Numbered from the stretch's first letter, positions 27,113 through 35,886 are shown. The stretch: DNA of 64,000 nucleotides from Streptomyces sp. NBC_01497 (GCF_036250695.1 NZ_CP109427.1:2356001-2420000); one strand, 5' to 3'. Numbers and translations: made by a program. Notes: generated by a model from the letters alone, not told the origin.

Positions 27113-27162
27113 ACGTCGTGCGGGCACCCCGGGGCAACCGTCCCGGGGTGCCCGCACGACGT
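27113..27162. terminator. Perfect 21-bp inverted repeat, probable terminator
   Basis: Arms 27113-27133 and 27142-27162 are exactly complementary over 21 bp with an 8-nt loop. It begins 10 bp after the stop codon of the secreted protein gene. It has no T-run, as is common in Streptomyces. Confidence 0.85.
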
Positions 27163-27372
27163 AGGAGTCCGCATCCGCCCGGTCCGAAGCGTTACGGTGT
27201 GGAACGGTACGTTCCGCATTGTTCCTCGGCGGCACCCGGCGGTTTCGAGACGGCCGGGACCGTGGGCGGGCCGAGCGGAACGGGAGGCGGGGTCCTTGAA
27301 GCAGGGCCCCCGCCCCGGACGACCCGAGAAGCTCCGAGCAGCCCTGAGAAGCCCCGAGAAGGAGGACGCCCC

Positions 27373-28098
27373 GTGCCGATGCCGACGGACGCGCCTCCGG
27401 ACCTGCCCGGTGTCCTCGGGGACATCGCGCCCATCCTCGACCACTGGGGCTACCTGGCGGTCGGCGGTCTGCTGTTTTTGGAGGACTTCGGGATCCCGGT
27501 CCCCGGAGAGACGATCCTGATCGCCTCCGCGGTCTACGCGGGAGCGGGCCGGCTCAACATGGTCACGGTCGTGGTGATCGCCATCGTCGCCGCCGTGCTC
27601 GGGGACAACGTCGGCTACGTGATCGGCCGCTTCGGCGGGCACCGGCTCGTCGACCGGTACGGGAAGTACGTCCTGCTCCCGCGGGAGCGCGTGCGCAAGG
27701 CGGAGAACTTCTTCCTGCGGCACGGCGCGAAGATCGTCACCATCGCCCGCTTCGTGGACGGCCTGCGCCAGGCCAACGGGATCATCGCCGGGATGACGCT
27801 GATGCCCTGGCCGCGCTTCCTGCTGTTCAACGCGCTCGGCGCGGGTTTGTGGGTGGGCACCTGGGCCACGGTGGGCTACTTCGCCGGCCACCACCTCGAC
27901 ACGCTCTACCCCCAGATCCAGCGCTACGAACTGGCCCTGGCGGCGCTGGCCATCGCGACGGTCCTCCTGATGATCCTGCGCCACCTGCGCCGACGACGGC
28001 GCACCCGCCGCCAGGAGGCGGAACGGGCGCGCGACGAGGACGCCGGGGACCAGGACGGACCCTCGGACGCCCGGGAAGCCGACGAGCGCGGCCGCTGA
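27373..28098 (+). CDS. DedA family membrane protein
   Basis: A 241-residue integral membrane protein of the DedA/VTT superfamily, members of which act in phospholipid (undecaprenyl phosphate or PE) translocation and envelope homeostasis. The family landmarks are present: FLEDFGIPVPGETILIASAV, then GDNVGYVIGRFGGHRLVDRY and the ARFVDGLRQANGIIAGM amphipathic re-entrant region. A C-terminal Arg/Asp/Glu-rich tail follows the last helix. GTG at 27373 has an aaggagga RBS 7 nt upstream; an ATG two codons later is an alternative. Confidence 0.92.
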   Translation: MPMPTDAPPDLPGVLGDIAPILDHWGYLAVGGLLFLEDFGIPVPGETILIASAVYAGAGRLNMVTVVVIAIVAAVLGDNVGYVIGRFGGHRLVDRYGKYVLLPRERVRKAENFFLRHGAKIVTIARFVDGLRQANGIIAGMTLMPWPRFLLFNALGAGLWVGTWATVGYFAGHHLDTLYPQIQRYELALAALAIATVLLMILRHLRRRRRTRRQEAERARDEDAGDQDGPSDAREADERGR

Positions 28099-28183
28099 AA
28101 TCCGCTTCCGCCCGCGCCGGGCGCCGTGTGAGGGTGGCCCGATAACGGGTCGGACGACGGGAACAGCGGGAGGCAACGAGGCC

Positions 28184-28714
28184 CTGCTGCTCGGCGGCCG
28201 CGCCGGGGTGGGCAAGACGTCCGTGGCGCGGGAGGTGTCCGCGCTGCTGCGCGCCTCGGGTGTGCCGCACGCGGTGATCGAGGGTGACTGCCTGTGCGAG
28301 GTGCATCCGGCCCCGGAGGGCGATCCGCACCGCTCGCTCCTGACGGAACGCAACCTGAGCGCCCTGTGGGGCAACGCGGCGGCGCTGGGGCACCGGCGGC
28401 TGGTCTACACGAACACCGTGAGCGTGCTGGAGGCGGAGGCCGCGATGTTCCGGCGCGCGATGGGCGACGGCGTCCGGCTCGTACGGGTGCTGCTGACGGC
28501 CTCGGACCGGACGGCGGGGGCACGCCTGCGCGGCCGGGAGAGAGGATCGGAACTGGCGGCCGAGGTGGCGAACAGCGCGCGCACGGCGCGACTGCTGGCG
28601 GCGCGGGCACCCGCGGACGCGGTCCGCGTGGCGACGGACGGCAGGTCCCTCGGGGAGATCGCCCGGGAGGTGCTCACCGCGACCGGGTGGGGCGCTGGGC
28701 CCCACCCGGAGTGA
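28184..28714 (+). CDS. P-loop kinase/AAA-like protein; no canonical start upstream of Walker A
   Basis: About 176 residues. It starts ALLLGGRAGVGKTSVAREVS (Walker A) and contains HAVIEGDCLCEVHPAP, RLVYTNTVSVLEAEAAMF and RLVRVLLTASDRTAGARL, like small P-loop kinases or gluconate/adenylylsulfate kinase-like hypothetical proteins in actinobacteria. No ATG, GTG or TTG occurs in frame between the DedA gene tail and the P-loop; the first is a GTG at 28208 inside Walker A. A ggagg RBS (28169-28173) precedes a CTG at 28184, so I placed the start there. Alternatively the start codon was lost or a sequencing error exists. The 3' end is intact. Confidence 0.55.
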   Translation: MLLGGRAGVGKTSVAREVSALLRASGVPHAVIEGDCLCEVHPAPEGDPHRSLLTERNLSALWGNAAALGHRRLVYTNTVSVLEAEAAMFRRAMGDGVRLVRVLLTASDRTAGARLRGRERGSELAAEVANSARTARLLAARAPADAVRVATDGRSLGEIAREVLTATGWGAGPHPE

Positions 28715-28723
28715 CACGTACGG

Positions 28724-28739
28724 CGCCCGGCTCCGGGCG
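28724..28739. terminator. Hairpin between convergent genes
   Basis: cgcccgg-ct-ccgggcg forms a 7-bp GC stem with a 2-nt loop in the 31-bp space between the convergent P-loop gene and L,D-transpeptidase gene, so it can serve both directions. Confidence 0.5.
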
Positions 28740-28745
28740 GGAGGG

Positions 28746-29756
28746 TCAGGCGACGGCGGTGGGCGTCGCGCCCGCGCCGCTCGTCTTCAGCCAGTCCGAC
28801 CACGAAACGTTGTAGTCGGCGTACCCGTTGTCGCCGGGGGCCTTGCCGCGCGGCGAGCCGGTGATGGTGACCGGGTCGCCGGCCTTCACGTAGTTGAAGA
28901 ACCACTTCGCGTCGGCCAGCGAGAGGTGCACGCAGCCGTGCGAACCGTAGCTGTGGCCGGGGTAGGGGTCGCCGTCCGAGTAGTGGATGTACGTGCCGGA
29001 CGTCGTGAGGTGCACATCCCACGGCAGCGACTCGTCGTAGTAGTCCGGCGCGCCCTTCGTGCAGCTGATGTGGACGCTGCACGACGTCATGTGGACCGTC
29101 TTGGCCTTGTCGATCACGGCCATCGTGCCGTCCCAGGAGGGCCACTGCGGGCTGCCCGCGTCGATCGGCAGCGTACGCACGGTCGTGCCGTTCTTGGTGA
29201 CGGTCATCGTGTGGCCCGGCACCGAGACCTTGGCCTCGACGTCGTCGCCGATCGTGAAGGAGTGCGTGTAGTCGTGCACGCCGACGCGGCCGTTGCCGTT
29301 CTTCACGCCCGTCATGTCCGCGTTGATGCTGACCTTCGTGCCGCTGGGCCAGTAGTTCTCCGGGCGGAAGTCCGCGCGGGTGTCATTGAACCAGTGCCAT
29401 GCGCCCGTGACGGGCTTCGAGGTCGTCACCTTCAGGTGCTTCTCGACGTCCGCGCGCGCGGACGTCGCCACCGGGTTGGAGAAGACGATCGAGATGGGCT
29501 GCGCGACGCCGACCGTGCCACCGTGCGGGGTGATCGTGTCGAGCAGCATCGCCGGCGCGGCCGGCTTCGACGGACTCGGCTTCGCGTCCGGCTTCGCGTC
29601 CGCGCTGCCGGTGGACTGCGCCTTGTTGTCCGAGCCTCCCGAGGCGTCGGCGGAGGAGCTGCCCCCGCACGCGCTCACCCCCACCAGCAGCGCGGTGGCC
29701 ACCAGCGCCATCCCGAAACCCCGCTTGCGATGGCCTATGCCCACGCCCACGCCCAT
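28746..29756 (-). CDS. L,D-transpeptidase lipoprotein (Ig-like + YkuD)
   Basis: A 336-residue cell-wall enzyme that forms 3-3 (meso-DAP to meso-DAP) cross-links or attaches proteins to peptidoglycan. Lipoprotein signal with GVSACGGSSS. An Ig-like LDT N-terminal domain (about 70-165) has ITPHGGTVGVAQPISIVFSN. The YkuD catalytic domain has THIH-like YIHYSDGDPYPG and the active-site Cys in SHGCVHLSLADA. ATG at 29756 with an upstream gggagct/gaggt RBS. This copy differs from the adjacent pair further on by a longer loop before the catalytic motif (TSCSVHISCTKGA). Confidence 0.93.
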   Translation of the reverse strand: MGVGVGIGHRKRGFGMALVATALLVGVSACGGSSSADASGGSDNKAQSTGSADAKPDAKPSPSKPAAPAMLLDTITPHGGTVGVAQPISIVFSNPVATSARADVEKHLKVTTSKPVTGAWHWFNDTRADFRPENYWPSGTKVSINADMTGVKNGNGRVGVHDYTHSFTIGDDVEAKVSVPGHTMTVTKNGTTVRTLPIDAGSPQWPSWDGTMAVIDKAKTVHMTSCSVHISCTKGAPDYYDESLPWDVHLTTSGTYIHYSDGDPYPGHSYGSHGCVHLSLADAKWFFNYVKAGDPVTITGSPRGKAPGDNGYADYNVSWSDWLKTSGAGATPTAVA

Positions 29757-29897
29757 ACCTCAGCTCCCGCTCGCACCACTCGCGTTGTCGTAAGTCCGAC
29801 ATCTGTATGGACGTGGCCCGGGACCTGGCAGTTCCCACGCGAGGGCAAAGCGCGGACAAAGCCCCGCCCGGTGGGTGGGCGGGGAGCGGACGATGTG

Positions 29898-30956
29898 CTA
29901 ACGCCGTTCGAGGGCCAGCCAGTGCGGGTCCGGAACGACCGTCAGGACCGCGGAGACCAGGACGACACCGAGCAGGACGGCGAGCTGCGCGTACACCGCG
30001 GAGCCCGCCCCGGCCTCGCCGCGCAGCCGGCGGCGGGCGCCGAGGGCGCACGCGCCCGCCGCCCCGACGAGCACCAGCTTCAAGAGCAACACCCGTCCGT
30101 ACGCGCTGGTGAGCGCCACCTCGAAGGGCAGCTTGCGCAGCACGCAGAGCGTGCCCGTCGCGGCGAGCGCGGCGATCAGCCACCCGGTGTGGCGGCTCTG
30201 CCGGGCGAGGACGGCCCTCGTGTACGGGCGGTCGCCTCGGGCGGACCACAGGAGGCGCACCCCGTACAGCAGGCCGCCGGACCACAGTGCCGCGGCGGTG
30301 AGGTGGACGGCGGTGAGCGCGGAGCCGGCGAACGGGCTGAACTGTTCGGGGTGCGCGCGGACGGCCTCGGCGCAGACCACCGCGGCCAGCGGGGCCGGAG
30401 CCCAGCCCCGCCTGGACAGGGCCGCGCATCCCGCGGCGAGCAGGAAACCGGCCGTCATGACGAGCAGGAGCCGCCCGTCCGCGGTGCCGTATACGGCGGC
30501 GAGGTCCATGCCGCTGACCGCGCTCAGCAGGACGAGTTGCCCCGCCGAGGCGCCGGCCCCGGCAAGCGAGGCGACGGCGGCGAGGGCACGGGGTGCGGGG
30601 CGGTCGCGGCCCGCCACCCGGGCGGCCGGGACCGGGCCGGCACCGGCCGGCGCGTCCGGGTCCTGCGCGGGGTCCCCGCTCACCGGTGCCTTCGCCGCGG
30701 CGCGCGCGACGCGTGTGCCGGTGAACTCCCCGAGGTGCACGGCGAGCGCCGCGAAGACCACGGCGTGCAGCAGGGTGGTGGTCCCGGCCGCGGGGAGGGG
30801 CAGTTCGCCCGTTCCGTGGGTGGCGGCGGCGACGCCGAGCAGTGCGATCAGGACGCAGCCGGTCGTGCCGACGGCGACGCGTCCCGCCGTACGGGCGGGG
30901 CCGCGGCGCGCGTCGGGCAGGTCCGCCGCCTGTGCTGGGGGTCCCGGGAAGCTCAC
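29898..30956 (-). CDS. CopD family copper transport/resistance protein
   Basis: A 352-residue polytopic membrane protein with about 8-9 helices. The C-terminal half contains TAVHLTAAALWSGGLLYGVR, the CopD His/Trp landmark, and SAYGRVLLLKLVLVGAAGAC, a core CopD motif. Copper uptake or handling is the usual role. An Ala/Pro-rich loop sits between helices 2 and 3 (about 95-125). Start GTG at 30956. No copper chaperone or CopC partner is adjacent. Confidence 0.85.
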   Translation of the reverse strand: MSFPGPPAQAADLPDARRGPARTAGRVAVGTTGCVLIALLGVAAATHGTGELPLPAAGTTTLLHAVVFAALAVHLGEFTGTRVARAAAKAPVSGDPAQDPDAPAGAGPVPAARVAGRDRPAPRALAAVASLAGAGASAGQLVLLSAVSGMDLAAVYGTADGRLLLVMTAGFLLAAGCAALSRRGWAPAPLAAVVCAEAVRAHPEQFSPFAGSALTAVHLTAAALWSGGLLYGVRLLWSARGDRPYTRAVLARQSRHTGWLIAALAATGTLCVLRKLPFEVALTSAYGRVLLLKLVLVGAAGACALGARRRLRGEAGAGSAVYAQLAVLLGVVLVSAVLTVVPDPHWLALERR

Positions 30957-31083
30957 CGGAGCATCATCTCCGCGCCCCCGGGGGCCCGCAGCGCGAGCGG
31001 TGCGTCCGGCGTATCCCCGTGGGGCGCTCCCGCCGCGGGGGTGTTCCCCGCGGCGGGACCGGCGCCGGACGCCGCCCGCAGGG

Positions 31084-31299
31084 TCAGCGCTCGCCGCGGG
31101 AGGCGATGAACTCCTCGAAGCTGAGCAGCCCGTCGCCGTTGGAGTCGTGGGCGTTGATGACCGTCTGGGCGATGGACTCGGTGACGTGGTGGTCGCCGAG
31201 CTGCGCCATCAGGCTCTTGTACTCCGCCGCTGTGATGAATCCGTCGCCGTTCTTGTCGAACCGGTCGAACGCCTCGCGCGACTCGTCGATGTCCGCCAC
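31084..31299 (-). CDS. EF-hand calcium-binding protein (calmodulin-like, two hands)
   Basis: A 71-residue soluble protein with two canonical EF-hand loops: DKNGDGFITAAE (Asp 15 to Glu 26) and DSNGDGLLSFEE (Asp 52 to Glu 63), each with acidic ligands at 1, 3, 5 and 12 and Gly at 6. The hands are spaced as in a calmodulin lobe. It has no signal or membrane helix, so cytosolic Ca2+ buffering or sensing is likely. Streptomyces encode several such CabC/CabD-like proteins; the exact role here is unknown. Confidence 0.93.
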   Translation of the reverse strand: MADIDESREAFDRFDKNGDGFITAAEYKSLMAQLGDHHVTESIAQTVINAHDSNGDGLLSFEEFIASRGER

Positions 31300-31412
31300 T
31301 GCTTCAGCCCCATTTCACGTCGGGTCGTTGACGGGCAAAGATTATCGGCTCGCCGTCACCCGTACGGCGGTGCGCCGCCCGTGGGGGCCGACAACCCTGC
31401 CGACGGGCGGGC

Positions 31413-31928
31413 TCAGCGGTCCTGGAGGCGCATCTCGAACCAGGTGTTCTTGCCGCGCGGCAGCAGGTCCACGCCCCAGCGGTCGGCCAGCTTGTCCACG
31501 AGGAAGAGTCCCCGGCCGCTGACGTCCATCGCCTGAACGGGCATCAGGCAGGGCAGGCCCCGGGACGGGTCGCGCACCTCGATCCTGATCCAGCCCCTGC
31601 GGCGGAGCATCCGCAGGCCGAAGACGCGTGCCCCCGTGTGCCGGACGGCGTTGCCGACGAGTTCGGAGACGAGGAGCACCGCGTGTTCCGTGAGGTCCGG
31701 GGAGAGCGTCCACTGGCGCAGCACGACCGCGTAGGTGATGCGGCGGGCGACCGCCGCGGACTCCGGGAGGGACGCGAGGCGCACCTCCGCCTCCGTCGGG
31801 TTGCCGTACAACTCAAGCGCTTGGAGCGCCTGGCCGTCCTCGACGGCCAGCGTCCGCCGCACGGTGGCCGCACCGCCAAGCCGCCGCGACTGCTCCACAT
31901 CCTCCAGGCCCGCCATGCCCTCCATCAT
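31413..31928 (-). CDS. RsbW-like ATP-binding protein (HATPase_c anti-sigma-type)
   Basis: About 171 residues with an HATPase_c_2 fold. The N-box ELVGNAVRHTGA, then VEVRDPSRGLP and SGRGLFLVDKLADRWGVDLL (G boxes) are clear. Such small ATPases act as anti-sigma or regulatory kinases in Streptomyces. The ATG at 31928 was selected. The frame remains open up to an ATG at 32099, but that upstream stretch has much lower GC third-position bias and looks like leader/promoter DNA. The alternative longer form would add 57 residues. Confidence 0.8.
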   Translation of the reverse strand: MMEGMAGLEDVEQSRRLGGAATVRRTLAVEDGQALQALELYGNPTEAEVRLASLPESAAVARRITYAVVLRQWTLSPDLTEHAVLLVSELVGNAVRHTGARVFGLRMLRRRGWIRIEVRDPSRGLPCLMPVQAMDVSGRGLFLVDKLADRWGVDLLPRGKNTWFEMRLQDR

Positions 31929-32269
31929 GGCCGTCCGGAAGGCCTCGCGGGGGCGTTCCAGAGGATTCCACCCCCGGAACGAGAGATTCCGTGCAATTGC
32001 ATCGGCATATGCCAAAGGCAGAACGTCACCCTTGAGAGCCCATCTGACCTGCTTATACGGCTGGATTTTGCGTGATGAGCGGCGTGATTCGACGCCCATC
32101 CTTAAGTTCCGTTTAAGGCGGCGGGCGGGCTGACGCGGCCCCGGCGCACAGGACTGCGGAAGACCGCACCGGGGTCACAAGGGGTCTACGCCGGAGCATG
32201 CGCCGGGCGCACGCGGGGGCCCGCACGGCGCCCCTTGCGGACACCGGTGCGGACCCCCGCGCACCGCCG
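31929..32269 (-). promoter_or_regulatory. AT-rich leader/promoter region upstream of the RsbW-like gene
   Basis: This stretch has markedly lower G+C than its surroundings. It contains an inverted repeat ccttaa...ttaagg (arms 32100-32105 and 32113-32118) and a tataag hexamer on the minus strand (near 32053) suggestive of a -10 box. The remainder, up to the stop of the enoyl-CoA hydratase gene at 32270, shows no coding signal. Confidence 0.4.
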
Positions 32270-33040
32270 TCAGAGGAACTGCGCCTTGCCCGGACCGTCC
32301 TCCACGAACGAGCGCATGCCGCGCTCGCGGTCCTCGGTGGCGAACAGGCCCGCGAACCACGTACGTTCGATCGCCAGACCCGACTCGATGTCCGTCTCAA
32401 GACCCGCGTCCACGGCCTCCTTCGCCGCACGCAGGGCGAGCGCCGGGCCCTTCGCGAGGCGCTCCGCCCACTTCTGCGCCTCGGTGTAGACGCTCCCGGC
32501 GGGCACCACCCGGTCGACCAGGCCGATGGCGAGCGCCTCGTCGGCCTTGACCTGACGCCCCGTGAAGATGAGGTCCTTCGCCTTCGAGGGGCCGACGAGC
32601 CGCGCGAGGCGCTGGGTGCCGCCGGCGCCGGGGATGAGGCCGAGCAGGATCTCGGGCTGGCCGAGCTTCGCGTTGTCGGCGGCGATGCGGTAGTCGGCAC
32701 AGAGGGTCAGCTCGCAGCCGCCGCCCAGCGCGTAGCCGGTGATGGCGGCGACGACGGGCTTGGGGATGCGGGCCACGGCGGTGAACGACTCCTGGAGCGC
32801 GCGGGAGCGTACGACCATCGCCGCGTGGTCCATGGCGCGCATCTCCTTGATGTCGGCGCCGGCCGCGAAGACCTTGTCGCCGCCGTAAAGGATCACCGCG
32901 CGCACGTCGTCGCGGTCCCCCGCCTCCTGGGCGAGGTCGCGGAGCCGGTCCTGCACCGAGACGTCGAGGGCGTTCATCGGGGGGCGGTCGAGCCGGATCG
33001 TACCGACGCCGCCGGAGACTTCGAGGGATACCGTTGCCAT
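32270..33040 (-). CDS. Enoyl-CoA hydratase/isomerase family protein (crotonase)
   Basis: A 256-residue crotonase-fold enzyme, probably for the hydration step of fatty-acid or related beta-oxidation. Oxyanion-hole segments are FAAGADIKEM and ALGGGCELTLCADYRIA; the two catalytic glutamates correspond to Glu in GGCELTLCADY and Glu in GQPEILLGLIPGAGGTQRL. This full pair predicts hydratase rather than only isomerase activity. ATG at 33040. It stands alone, with no thiolase or dehydrogenase nearby. Confidence 0.94.
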   Translation of the reverse strand: MATVSLEVSGGVGTIRLDRPPMNALDVSVQDRLRDLAQEAGDRDDVRAVILYGGDKVFAAGADIKEMRAMDHAAMVVRSRALQESFTAVARIPKPVVAAITGYALGGGCELTLCADYRIAADNAKLGQPEILLGLIPGAGGTQRLARLVGPSKAKDLIFTGRQVKADEALAIGLVDRVVPAGSVYTEAQKWAERLAKGPALALRAAKEAVDAGLETDIESGLAIERTWFAGLFATEDRERGMRSFVEDGPGKAQFL

Positions 33041-33156
33041 ACGAGGCAGGTTAACGTCCGCTAACGACGAAGGACCCGGTGCGCCCGGTCACAGCGCTCC
33101 GGGTCCGCGGCGGGACCGGGTCCGTCCACCGCGCCGCCAGCGGCGGCGACGCGGGC

Positions 33157-33182
33157 GGGCCGCCCCCCGCGGGGGGCGGCCC
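33157..33182. terminator. 26-bp perfect palindrome, probable terminator
   Basis: gggccgccccccg is followed directly by its exact complement to 33182. It lies just downstream of the stop of the L,D-transpeptidase gene (33189), with the enoyl-CoA hydratase promoter on its other side. Very GC-rich; no T-run. Confidence 0.7.
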
Positions 33183-33188
33183 CTCAGC

Positions 33189-34475
33189 TCACTTGGTCCA
33201 GTCGGCCCAGGACATGTTCCAGCCGTTGAGGCCGTTGTCGGGCGCGACGGTCTGGTCGTGCGAGTTCTTCACGATCACCACGTCGCCGATGAGCGAGCTG
33301 TTGTAGAACCACGACGCCGGGGTGCCGTTGTCGCCGCCGCCGCGCTGGTCGTGCAGGCCGACACAGCCATGGCTGGTGTTCTGCGAGCCGAAGATGCCCG
33401 TGGACGCCCAGTAGTTCCCGTGGATGAAGGTGCCCGACTGGGTGAGCCGCATGGCGTGCGGCACGTCCGGGATGTCGTACTCGCCGCCGAGGCCGACGGT
33501 CTGACTGTCCATCCGGGTCACCGGGTCCTTCTCACTGATGACCATCTGTCCCTCCCACGTGGTGTGGCCGGGGCCGCCCGCGGTGATGGGGATCTTCCGG
33601 ATCTGCTTGCCGTCGCGCACGACCTTCATCGTGTGCTTGTCCGCGTCGACCGTGGAGACCTGGCTGCGGCCGACGGTGAACTTCACCGTCTTGGCCTGCG
33701 TTCCGTACACGCCGGGCCGTCCCTCGACACCGTCCAGGTCCAGCTTGACGGTGACCTTGGTACCCGGCGCCCAGTAGTGCTCGGGCCGCAGGTCGAGACG
33801 GTCGTTGCCGAACCAGTGGCCCTTGACCGGCACCGCCGGGTCGGTCGTCACCGTCACCGCCTTCTCCACGGCGTCGGGGTCGGTGATGCCGCGGGTGAAG
33901 GTGAGTGAGATCGGCATGCCGACACCGACGGTGGAGTTGTCCTCCGGCGTGTAGTAACCGATGAAGGTGTTCTTCGGGACGAGCGTCGAGAACGTGGTGT
34001 CCTTGGCGGACACCCGTCCCTTGGCGTCCTTCGCCGTGACGTGGACCTTGTACTTGGTGGAGGCCGCGAGGTGCTGCAGCGGCTGCCAGCTCGTCCCGTC
34101 GGCGGACATCCTGCCGTCCACGGCCGCGCCCTGGTCGTCCTGCACGCTGACGGCCGTCAGCTTGCCCTGGGTGACACCGACCTGCAACGCGCCCGTCGTG
34201 GCGACCGACTTGGCGCCGTCGTCGGGGGTGACCTTGACGACCGCCTCCGACACGTCGTCGGCGACCTTGGCCGCGCTCTTGTGGGTCCCGGCCTTGCCGT
34301 CGTCGGTGCTCTTGCCGCCGGCCGCGCCGCTGCCCCCGCCGCAGGCGGCGACCGCGAACAGCAGCGCGCCCAGGACGAGGGCCGACAGCCCGGTTCTGCG
34401 TACGGCGCGCGGACGCGCACCGTGCCCCGCCGGTTCGCCGGTTCGCAGGTCCGGCGATACAGGTGGCTGGTTCAC
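33189..34475 (-). CDS. L,D-transpeptidase lipoprotein (tandem copy 1)
   Basis: A 428-residue lipoprotein. Signal ends at VAACGGGSGAAG. Two Ig-like LDT domains (about 90-170 and 180-285, e.g. LQPLQHLAASTKYKVHVTAK then FIGYYTPEDNSTVGVGMPIS) precede the YkuD domain (about 290-428), with GTFIHGNYWASTGIFGSQ and catalytic Cys in NTSHGCVGLHD. GTG at 34475 was chosen because of a gaggggag RBS about 10 nt upstream; GTG at 34496 would add seven residues. It is followed by its paralog upstream in the same orientation, 185 bp away. Confidence 0.92.
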   Translation of the reverse strand: MNQPPVSPDLRTGEPAGHGARPRAVRRTGLSALVLGALLFAVAACGGGSGAAGGKSTDDGKAGTHKSAAKVADDVSEAVVKVTPDDGAKSVATTGALQVGVTQGKLTAVSVQDDQGAAVDGRMSADGTSWQPLQHLAASTKYKVHVTAKDAKGRVSAKDTTFSTLVPKNTFIGYYTPEDNSTVGVGMPISLTFTRGITDPDAVEKAVTVTTDPAVPVKGHWFGNDRLDLRPEHYWAPGTKVTVKLDLDGVEGRPGVYGTQAKTVKFTVGRSQVSTVDADKHTMKVVRDGKQIRKIPITAGGPGHTTWEGQMVISEKDPVTRMDSQTVGLGGEYDIPDVPHAMRLTQSGTFIHGNYWASTGIFGSQNTSHGCVGLHDQRGGGDNGTPASWFYNSSLIGDVVIVKNSHDQTVAPDNGLNGWNMSWADWTK

Positions 34476-34659
34476 GTCGGTTTTCTCCCCTCGCACGGCC
34501 TGGCCCCGCCACGGCCCGCACTCCTGCGCGTATCGAGTGCACGCGCATGGCGATAGATAATCACACCGAATACGGTGTGACGTTCACCCGAGTGTCACCG
34601 TTCCGTCTCAACCGGCCGCCATTCGGCTCAACCCCCCGACGAGGAGCTATGCCCCCCGC

Positions 34660-35886
34660 TCAGGTCGCCGAACCTTGCTGCCACGCGGACCAGTTCATGT
34701 TCCAGCCACTGAGCCCGTTGTCGGGCCGGACCGTACGGTCGTCGCTGTGCACGACCTCCACGACATCACCGATGAGGGTGCGGTCGAAGAACCAGCCGGC
34801 CGGGGTCGACGAGCTGCCCCCCTTCACGTCCCGCAGGCCGACACAGCCGTGGCTGGTGTTGCGCGACCCGAAGGTGTCGGACGACGCCCAGTAGTTGCCG
34901 TGCAGGAAGGTGCCCGAGGTCGTCAGGCGGAGCGCGTGCGGTACGTCCTTGATGTCGTACTCGCCGCCGAAGCCGACCGTGGAGCCGTTCATGCGGGTCA
35001 CGTCGTACATCTCGGAGACGACCATCTTGCCGTTGTACGTGGTGCGGCTCGGGGCGCCGGCGGTGATCGGCAGGGTGGCGAGGAGGCGGCCGCCGTCACC
35101 CCGTACCCGCATGGTGTGCGAGGCCGCGTCCACGGTGGAGACCTGCGAGCGGCCCACGGTGAAGGTGACCGTCTTGTGCTGGATGCCGTAGACGCCGGGC
35201 GCCGCCTGGACGTCCCTGAGGCCCATGCCGACCGTGACCCGGGTGCCGGGCCGCCAGTACGCGCGCGGCCGGAAGTCGAGCCGCCGGTCGCCGAACCAGT
35301 GGCCCACGACCCGCACCGCCGGCTCCGCGCTGAGGGTGATGGCGCGCTGCACGGCCGCGCGGTCCTTGATCGGCCGGTTGAAGTTGACGGAGACGATCAT
35401 TCCGGTGCCGACGGTGGCGCGGTTCTCCGGCGTGAAGTACCCGATGAAGCGGTGTGCGGGGACGACCGTGGTGAAGGTGGTGTGCCGGGCCGCGCGGCGG
35501 CCGTCGTCGTCGCGGGTGAGCACGTCGACGCCGTACTTGGCGGCGAGCGCGGGACGCGCGCCGGGCTCGGGCGTCCAGGTCTTCCCGTCGGCGGAGATCC
35601 GGCCGGGCAGGTCGACGGGGTCGGCCGCCTCGATCTGCCGTACGGCGACCCGCTCCAGCCGGCCCTGCGGGACGGTGACGCTGACGCGGTCGCCCGGGCC
35701 GACGGCTTTCGCTCCGTCGAGCGGGGTGACCCGGATGGAATCGGCGGAGGCCGCGCCGGGCGATCCGTCCTTGCCGGACATGTCGGTGGGGCCGCCGTCG
35801 CACCCCGCGGCGCCGGCGAGGAGTGCGGCCGAGGCGAGGGCCAGGGCGGCGGCGCGGGCTCCGGCCCGCTGCAGTAGCTGTCTCAC
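34660..35886 (-). CDS. L,D-transpeptidase lipoprotein (tandem copy 2)
   Basis: A 408-residue protein, clearly homologous to the neighbouring LDT over full length. The lipoprotein signal (LASAALLAGAAGCDGG) is followed by two Ig-like domains (RFIGYFTPENRATVGTGMIV mirrors the other copy) and a YkuD domain with TSGTFLHGNYWASSDTFGSR and active-site Cys in NTSHGCVGLRD. GTG at 35886 directly precedes the signal peptide; in-frame sequence further upstream is not signal-like. Role: 3-3 cross-linking of peptidoglycan. Confidence 0.92.
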   Translation of the reverse strand: MRQLLQRAGARAAALALASAALLAGAAGCDGGPTDMSGKDGSPGAASADSIRVTPLDGAKAVGPGDRVSVTVPQGRLERVAVRQIEAADPVDLPGRISADGKTWTPEPGARPALAAKYGVDVLTRDDDGRRAARHTTFTTVVPAHRFIGYFTPENRATVGTGMIVSVNFNRPIKDRAAVQRAITLSAEPAVRVVGHWFGDRRLDFRPRAYWRPGTRVTVGMGLRDVQAAPGVYGIQHKTVTFTVGRSQVSTVDAASHTMRVRGDGGRLLATLPITAGAPSRTTYNGKMVVSEMYDVTRMNGSTVGFGGEYDIKDVPHALRLTTSGTFLHGNYWASSDTFGSRNTSHGCVGLRDVKGGSSSTPAGWFFDRTLIGDVVEVVHSDDRTVRPDNGLSGWNMNWSAWQQGSAT

